From NCBI GenBank assembly GCA_028291285.1, contig JAQGIJ010000078.1, positions 1 to 8,989 of the forward strand: a stretch of 8,989 nucleotides of DNA. The letters run 5' to 3'. The stretch is from Phenylobacterium sp. (lineage in GTDB: Bacteria > Pseudomonadota > Alphaproteobacteria > Caulobacterales > Caulobacteraceae). Position numbers and translations under genes: made by a program. Positions 6,197-8,989 of this stretch are shown here, piece by piece; positions within the stretch are counted from its first letter, which is position 1, and every line of letters begins with the position of its first letter. A model generated the notes under the pieces. That model was not told the origin of the DNA and did not search any database. It was given only the letters and a program-made list of their open reading frames with translations.

Positions 6197-6358
6197 CAAG
6201 CACCGCTGGACCAGCACCTCTACGCCCACCGCCACCTCGTCGAGTGCCGCTTCAGCAAGCTCAAGCAGTTCCGGCGCGTCGCCACCCGCTTCGCGAAGAC
6301 CGCCCGGAACTATCTGGCCGTGGTCACGCTCGCGGCCATCGTCCTGTGGCCGCGGTAA
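6197..6358 (+). pseudogene. IS5-family (IS427-like) transposase, 3' remnant
   Basis: The frame reads LDQHLYAHRHLVECRFSKLKQFRRVATRFAKTARNYLAVVTLAAIVLWPR in short blocks that match the C-terminal end of IS5-family DDE transposases: the RHLVE glutamate region, the FSKLKQFRRVATR motif and the final ARNYLA...LW segment. Only about 50 residues of a protein of roughly 250 remain, with no start codon. The left break lies within 20 bases of the PAS stop. After the TAA, ATGTCCACAG (6359-6368) resembles the usual short right end of such elements, but no left end is present. It cannot be active. Confidence 0.85.
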
Positions 6359-6403
6359 ATGTCCACAGCGCCGGGCTGATCTCCAGACCCGGCCTTTTGG
6401 CCA

Positions 6404-6577
6404 GGACGGGATCAGGACGTCCTTCAACTCCACGGAGAGGACCTTGACGCCCCAAGGCTGGCTGCGCTCGTCGATGATCCTTCCCAGGTCCGTGCTGAAC
6501 TTCTCGCGGCCTTCGAGCATTTCGGCCAGCATGGTCTTGCCGATTACGTCGCGCAGCGCGGTCTGAAGCTGAGCCAG
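6404..6577 (-). pseudogene. Slipin / SPFH (band 7) protein, internal fragment
   Basis: The minus strand encodes, in short blocks, LAQLQTALRDVIGKTMLAEML, EGREKFSTDLGRIIDERS and QPWGVKVLSVELKDVLIP. This is the well-conserved central to late SPFH region of slipins (usual form ...LREVIGxxxLxExLxxRExIxxxLxxIIDxRTxPWGIxVxxVEIKDVxIP...). About 58 residues survive of a protein of roughly 250-300. The usual next segment (the ALxxAMxxQAxAERE coiled coil) is missing: the match stops at IPS and gives way to sequence near the IS5-type right end. The N-terminal part is also absent, as an in-frame stop lies about 30 bases upstream. An ATG at 6532 exists but would give an incomplete product. No other slipin piece is in the window. 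Confidence 0.82.
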
Positions 6578-6897
6578 CCTCAGCCGAGCCGCGGCGCTGT
6601 ACGAAGATCATCCGCCATATCAGACCCCAGGTTATAGACGAGTCTATCACGCTTTATTGAGTCCATGTCCACGTAGAAAGAATGGCACAAGCGCCGCGAC
6701 CGTCTGCAAGCGGCGCCATACTTTCTGAATACAATCGCCGCTAAATCAGTCTCTACCAACGGCGCCAAAAGTGCTGCGTATTGACGCTTCAGGTGATCGA
6801 GATGGCTCAAGACATGCTCATGAGACGCAACGTAGCAATCCTCGTCACCGACGGCTGCGGATCAGGTTGGTCTCGTGGGGGCGAGACGAAACACAAG
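6578..6897. other. AT-richer spacer before the NHL/PAL-like gene
   Basis: These 320 bases hold no gene I recognise. A minus-strand frame (6580-6810, TTG start, 76 residues) is open, but its protein resembles nothing I know. A perfect 14-base dyad, ATAGAC-ga-GTCTAT, lies at 6634-6647 and could be an operator or an old recombination site. CGGCGCCA occurs at about 6711 and 6760. The promoter of the downstream gene should lie here; TTGACG at 6781-6786 is a candidate -35 but lacks a convincing -10. Confidence 0.45.
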
Positions 6898-7962
6898 ATG
6901 GGATTTCTAGGATCGATTTCGCTTTGCCTCTGTCTCGTTGTGTTGTCCGCATCTCCATGCCGCGCGCAGGGCAGTAGGCTCAAGTACGAGGTGGATCCCA
7001 CTTGGCCAAAGCCATTGCCCGAGAATTGGGTCACCGGCCAGGTAAGCGGCGTCTGCGTGGACAGCCAGGATCACGTGTTCATCGTCAATCGGGACGACAT
7101 GACGGACAAGGAGGCTGAAGTCTCAAGGCAGGCTCCGCCGTTCATCGAGTTCGATGCCGACGGCAAGGTCGTGAACGGCTTCGGCGACTGGAGGACGGTT
7201 CCGAATACGACCCACGGCTGCACCATCGACAACGAAGGCAATTTCTGGACCGCGGGCAACGGCGACGGCATCATTCAAAAATATAGTCATGATGGAAAAT
7301 TAATGATGCAGATCGGGACGCGAGGTGTTGTCGATACTTCTGACGGTACTCTCAAGGGACGTTCGCTGAACTCGAGCCAAACGCAGCTCGATATGCCTTC
7401 CGACATCGCAATCGATCCGGCAAATGGAGATGTCTATGTAGCCGATGGATACGGCAACAGTCGCATCGTTGTGTTCGACCGGGGCGGAAGATTTCTGAGG
7501 CAATGGGGACGTCAGGGAACAAGACAGGAAGCGGAGGCGGGTATTGGCGGCGCTTTCATGCAGGTGGTGCACTCTGTAGCTCTCAGCAACGACGGCCTCG
7601 TGTACGTTTGCGATCGGCAAGGCGATCGGATTCAGATCTTCGATAGAATGGGACACTTTAGAAAAAATATCTGGATCAGGAGAGGGCGCAGCCTCCCCGA
7701 TACTTGGGGCACCACCTGGTGGATCAGATTTTCTGCCGACCACGAACAGAAGTACATGTACGTGGCCGATGGCGGCGACGAACAGGTGAAGATTCTCGAT
7801 CGGACCAATGGCGAAATTCTCTCCAGCTTTGGTCGGCCTGGCCATCAGCTCGGCGAATTCACCCACGCCCATACGCTGGCTGTCGATTCCAAGGACAACG
7901 TCTACGTGGCTGAGACTGACTGGGGTCGAAGGGTGCAGAAGTTCAAGCCGGTAAGCCGCTGA
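6898..7962 (+). CDS. Secreted NHL-repeat six-bladed beta-propeller, PAL-like (peptidyl-alpha-hydroxyglycine lyase family)
   Basis: A 354-residue protein. Residues 1-24 form a signal peptide (MGFLGSISLCLCLVVLSASP, cut near CRA/Q), so it is exported. The rest is a propeller of NHL-type blades, with repeats such as GNFWTAG, GDVYVADGYGNSRIVVFD, GLVYVCDRQGDRIQIFD, KYMYVADGGDEQVKILD and DNVYVAETDWGRRVQKF. The closest pattern I know is the lyase domain (PAL) of peptidylglycine alpha-amidating monooxygenase. DGYGNSRIVVF and CDRQGDRIQIF match its DGYCNSRIV and ADRENGRIQ blocks. Likely active-site residues by comparison are R65, H106, Y185, H225, R240 and H325, the histidines being the metal ligands in PAL. 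Lyase activity is unproven, as bacterial members are mostly uncharacterised. The ATG at 6898 is chosen because it opens the signal peptide; an earlier start at 6781 would add 39 non-signal residues. Lower GC and flanking transposase scraps suggest transfer. Confidence 0.85.
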   Translation: MGFLGSISLCLCLVVLSASPCRAQGSRLKYEVDPTWPKPLPENWVTGQVSGVCVDSQDHVFIVNRDDMTDKEAEVSRQAPPFIEFDADGKVVNGFGDWRTVPNTTHGCTIDNEGNFWTAGNGDGIIQKYSHDGKLMMQIGTRGVVDTSDGTLKGRSLNSSQTQLDMPSDIAIDPANGDVYVADGYGNSRIVVFDRGGRFLRQWGRQGTRQEAEAGIGGAFMQVVHSVALSNDGLVYVCDRQGDRIQIFDRMGHFRKNIWIRRGRSLPDTWGTTWWIRFSADHEQKYMYVADGGDEQVKILDRTNGEILSSFGRPGHQLGEFTHAHTLAVDSKDNVYVAETDWGRRVQKFKPVSR

Positions 7963-7974
7963 TCTGAGGCCGCC

Positions 7975-8123
7975 GAGTAATGGCGGATGTTCGCTAAGGC
8001 GCAGGCCGGGTGAGCGTGGAGCGGGATGAGCATGGCGAGTTTGCGGAGGTTCTGGGCGGTGGCGGCCAGAAGGTATTCGTCTCGGGCGCCGCAGGGCCCG
8101 CTTAGGCGCAGCCGGTCGAGCCC
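7975..8123 (-). pseudogene. IS1182-like DDE transposase, 3' remnant
   Basis: The minus-strand frame from 8123 reads GLDRLRLSGPCGARDEYLLA and then ATAQNLRKLAMLIP. This is the typical C-terminal end of a transposase group common in Alphaproteobacteria (LRLRGPxGARDEFxLAATAQNLRKLAKLIP), which I assign to IS1182 or a near relative. An in-frame TAG lies just upstream (8127-8129) and nothing of the catalytic domain remains. Reading on leftwards the frame stays open into the antisense of the NHL gene, so the original stop has been lost or altered. Family assignment is from memory of the motif and is less sure than the fact that it is a transposase remnant. Confidence 0.7.
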
Positions 8124-8141
8124 TAGCTAGAGCCCTTTAGC

Positions 8142-8162
8142 GTCAGGTGGAAATCGCCTGAC
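8142..8162. repeat. 9-bp inverted repeat between the transposase scrap and the GMC gene
   Basis: GTCAGGTGG (8142-8150) and TCGCCTGAC (8154-8162) pair around AAA, nine pairs in plus-strand RNA with two G-U pairs. In minus-strand RNA only the outer six pairs plus one are sound. A short GCCC-gaaa-GGGC hairpin (8164-8175) adjoins it, 2 bases past the GMC stop codon. The pair could end GMC transcription without a T-run, or the larger repeat could be an insertion-element end. Confidence 0.4.
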
Positions 8163-8177
8163 CGCCCGAAAGGGCCT

Positions 8178-8989
8178 CTAGGCCGCGGCCAGGCCGTCCT
8201 CGTAGATCGGCGCCGCCTCGGGGGCCAGGGCGGGCTTGCCGCGGATCACGTCGGCGATCTTCTCGGCGATCATGATGGTGGGGGCGTTGGTGTTGCCGCC
8301 GATCAGGGTCGGCATGACCGAGGCGTCCACCACCCGCAGTCCCGCGATCCCGCGCACCTTCAGCTGCGGGTCCACCACCGCCTGCGGATCGTCGGCCGCG
8401 CCCATCCGGCAGGTCCCCACCGGGTGGTAGATCGTCTCGCCGCAGCGGCGGATCCAGGCGTCGATCTCGGCGTCGGTGCGCACCGCCTCGCCCGGCGCGA
8501 ACTCCGCGCCACGGTAGGGGTCGAGCGCGGCCTGCGCGGCCACCTCGCGCATCATCTTCACCCCTTCGCGCAGCGCGCGGCGGTCCTCCTCGGCGGCGAG
8601 GTAGTTGGCGAAGATCGCCGGGTCGGCGAACGGGTCGGCCGAGCGCAGGCCGATCCTTCCACGACTCTCGGGCCGCAGCTGGCAGACGTGGAAGGTGAAG
8701 CCGTCCTTGGTCACCTGCAGCTTGCCGTGGTCCTGCATGATGGCGAGCACGGCGTGGACCTGCAGGTCCGGCCGGTCGAGCTCGGGCCGCGAACGCAGGA
8801 AGGCGCCCGATTCCAGGAAGTTCTGCCGCCCCGGACCCTGGCCGCGGACCGCATAGTTCAGACCAACCGCCAGCATCCCCAGGCCCTTCCTCATGGAATA
8901 GGCGGTGATCGGCTGCGGGCATTCCCAGGAGAGGGCGACGTCCAGGTGGTCCTGCAGGTTGGCGCCCACGCCGGGGAGCTCGTGGCGCG
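8178..8989 (-). CDS. GMC-family FAD oxidoreductase, C-terminal half (5' end outside the window)
   Basis: The 269 residues in the window are the C-terminal half of a flavoprotein of the choline/alcohol dehydrogenase (GMC) family, whose members are usually 530-560 residues. The conserved ELPGVGANLQDHLD opens the visible part. Next comes the substrate-cap region, then the GMC_oxred_C domain with DPAIFANYLAAEED, YHPVGTCRMG (catalytic His encoded at 8424-8426), LRVVDASVMP and GGNTNAPTIMIAEKIAD (active-site Asn at 8286-8288). These enzymes oxidise alcohols to aldehydes with FAD, passing electrons to oxygen or the respiratory chain. BetA-like and AlkJ-like dehydrogenases have this architecture, and the substrate cannot be decided from this half. 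The frame is intact up to the edge and GC is high, like the core genes. It converges on the insertion zone. Confidence 0.95.
   Translation of the reverse strand, partial: RHELPGVGANLQDHLDVALSWECPQPITAYSMRKGLGMLAVGLNYAVRGQGPGRQNFLESGAFLRSRPELDRPDLQVHAVLAIMQDHGKLQVTKDGFTFHVCQLRPESRGRIGLRSADPFADPAIFANYLAAEEDRRALREGVKMMREVAAQAALDPYRGAEFAPGEAVRTDAEIDAWIRRCGETIYHPVGTCRMGAADDPQAVVDPQLKVRGIAGLRVVDASVMPTLIGGNTNAPTIMIAEKIADVIRGKPALAPEAAPIYEDGLAAA

Larger units (their letters stand above)
6182..8177. mobile_element. Decayed insertion zone with transposase and slipin scraps around one intact gene
   Basis: Between the PAS gene stop and the GMC gene stop nothing looks like undisturbed core chromosome. In order there are an IS5-type transposase 3' end (+), a slipin fragment (-), an AT-richer spacer, an intact NHL/PAL-like gene of lower GC (+) and an IS1182-like transposase 3' end (-). 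Base content drops clearly: 25 of 60 bases are G/C at 7261-7320, against 48 of 60 at 4381-4440 in the M16 gene. The two transposases are of different families and both lack their 5' parts, so this is a scrapyard built by several events rather than one intact transposon. I could not identify matching terminal repeats or target duplications. Confidence 0.65.

Noticed and set aside
2803..6447. A 1214-residue open frame on the plus strand overlapping the M16 and PAS genes
   Set aside because: It is the +1 shadow of two well-identified genes. Its protein is a low-complexity run of Arg, Ala, Gly and Pro, as expected from GC-rich codons read out of frame.
6580..6810. A 76-residue minus-strand open frame (TTG start) in the AT-richer spacer
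   Set aside because: No known family is recognisable, the start is weak and it runs into the slipin remnant in another frame. It may be a scrap of something, but I cannot support a gene.
6781..6897. An upstream extension of the PAL-like protein from a TTG at 6781
   Set aside because: It would put 39 unconserved residues ahead of a clean signal peptide that starts at the ATG at 6898.
8143..8922. A 259-residue minus-strand open frame over the GMC gene
   Set aside because: It is a frame shadow of the GMC oxidoreductase, whose own frame carries the conserved His and Asn motifs.
1..8989. CRISPR array, tRNA genes, tandem repeats
   Set aside because: None were seen on either strand. The repeated short blocks found are codon-level repeats of Ala/Arg-rich proteins or propeller blades.

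Overview
The window reads as chromosomal DNA of a high-GC alphaproteobacterium, most likely of the Caulobacterales (Caulobacter or Phenylobacterium type). The reasons are the 16S rRNA start on the minus strand, an rRNA leader with an alphaproteobacterial boxA-like element, a PAS_5 protein of the MopJ type, and the strong G/C bias at third codon positions. The genus is inferred and was not tested by a search.

Layout. Positions 1-108 hold the first part of a 16S rRNA gene running leftwards out of the window. Behind it lie a leader of about 280 bases, a strong promoter (TTGACA, 17 bases, TAGATA; minus strand, 394-422) and a 330-base spacer with a hairpin. Next come an Rrf2-family regulator (+, 757-1206) and, convergent with it, a two-CBS-domain protein (-, 1301-1732). 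Upstream of the CBS gene and in the same direction is a rhomboid protease (-, 1822-2535). Divergent from the rhomboid, across a 115-base gap, is a large secreted M16 zinc peptidase (+, 2651-5542). A MopJ-like PAS_5 protein (+, 5636-6181) follows, and a 13-bp hairpin covers part of its ribosome binding site.

From 6182 to about 8177 the character changes. A 3' scrap of an IS5-type transposase, a scrap of a slipin (SPFH) gene on the other strand, an AT-richer spacer, one intact lower-GC gene (+, 6898-7962) and a scrap of an IS1182-like transposase (-) lie side by side. The intact gene encodes a secreted six-bladed NHL propeller that resembles the lyase domain of peptidylglycine alpha-amidating enzymes and keeps the likely metal and catalytic residues. 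This looks like a decayed mobile-element insertion zone carrying one foreign gene. The window closes with the C-terminal half of a GMC-family flavin oxidoreductase (-, 8178 to the edge), back at the high GC of the core genome.

I see no single pathway joining the genes. The rhomboid/M16 pair shares a divergent control region and both products handle proteins at the envelope, but a functional link is only inferred. I found no CRISPR array, tRNA, phage module or clearly new multigene system. The most notable points are the PAL-like gene inside the insertion scrapyard and the hairpin over the PAS gene's ribosome binding site.
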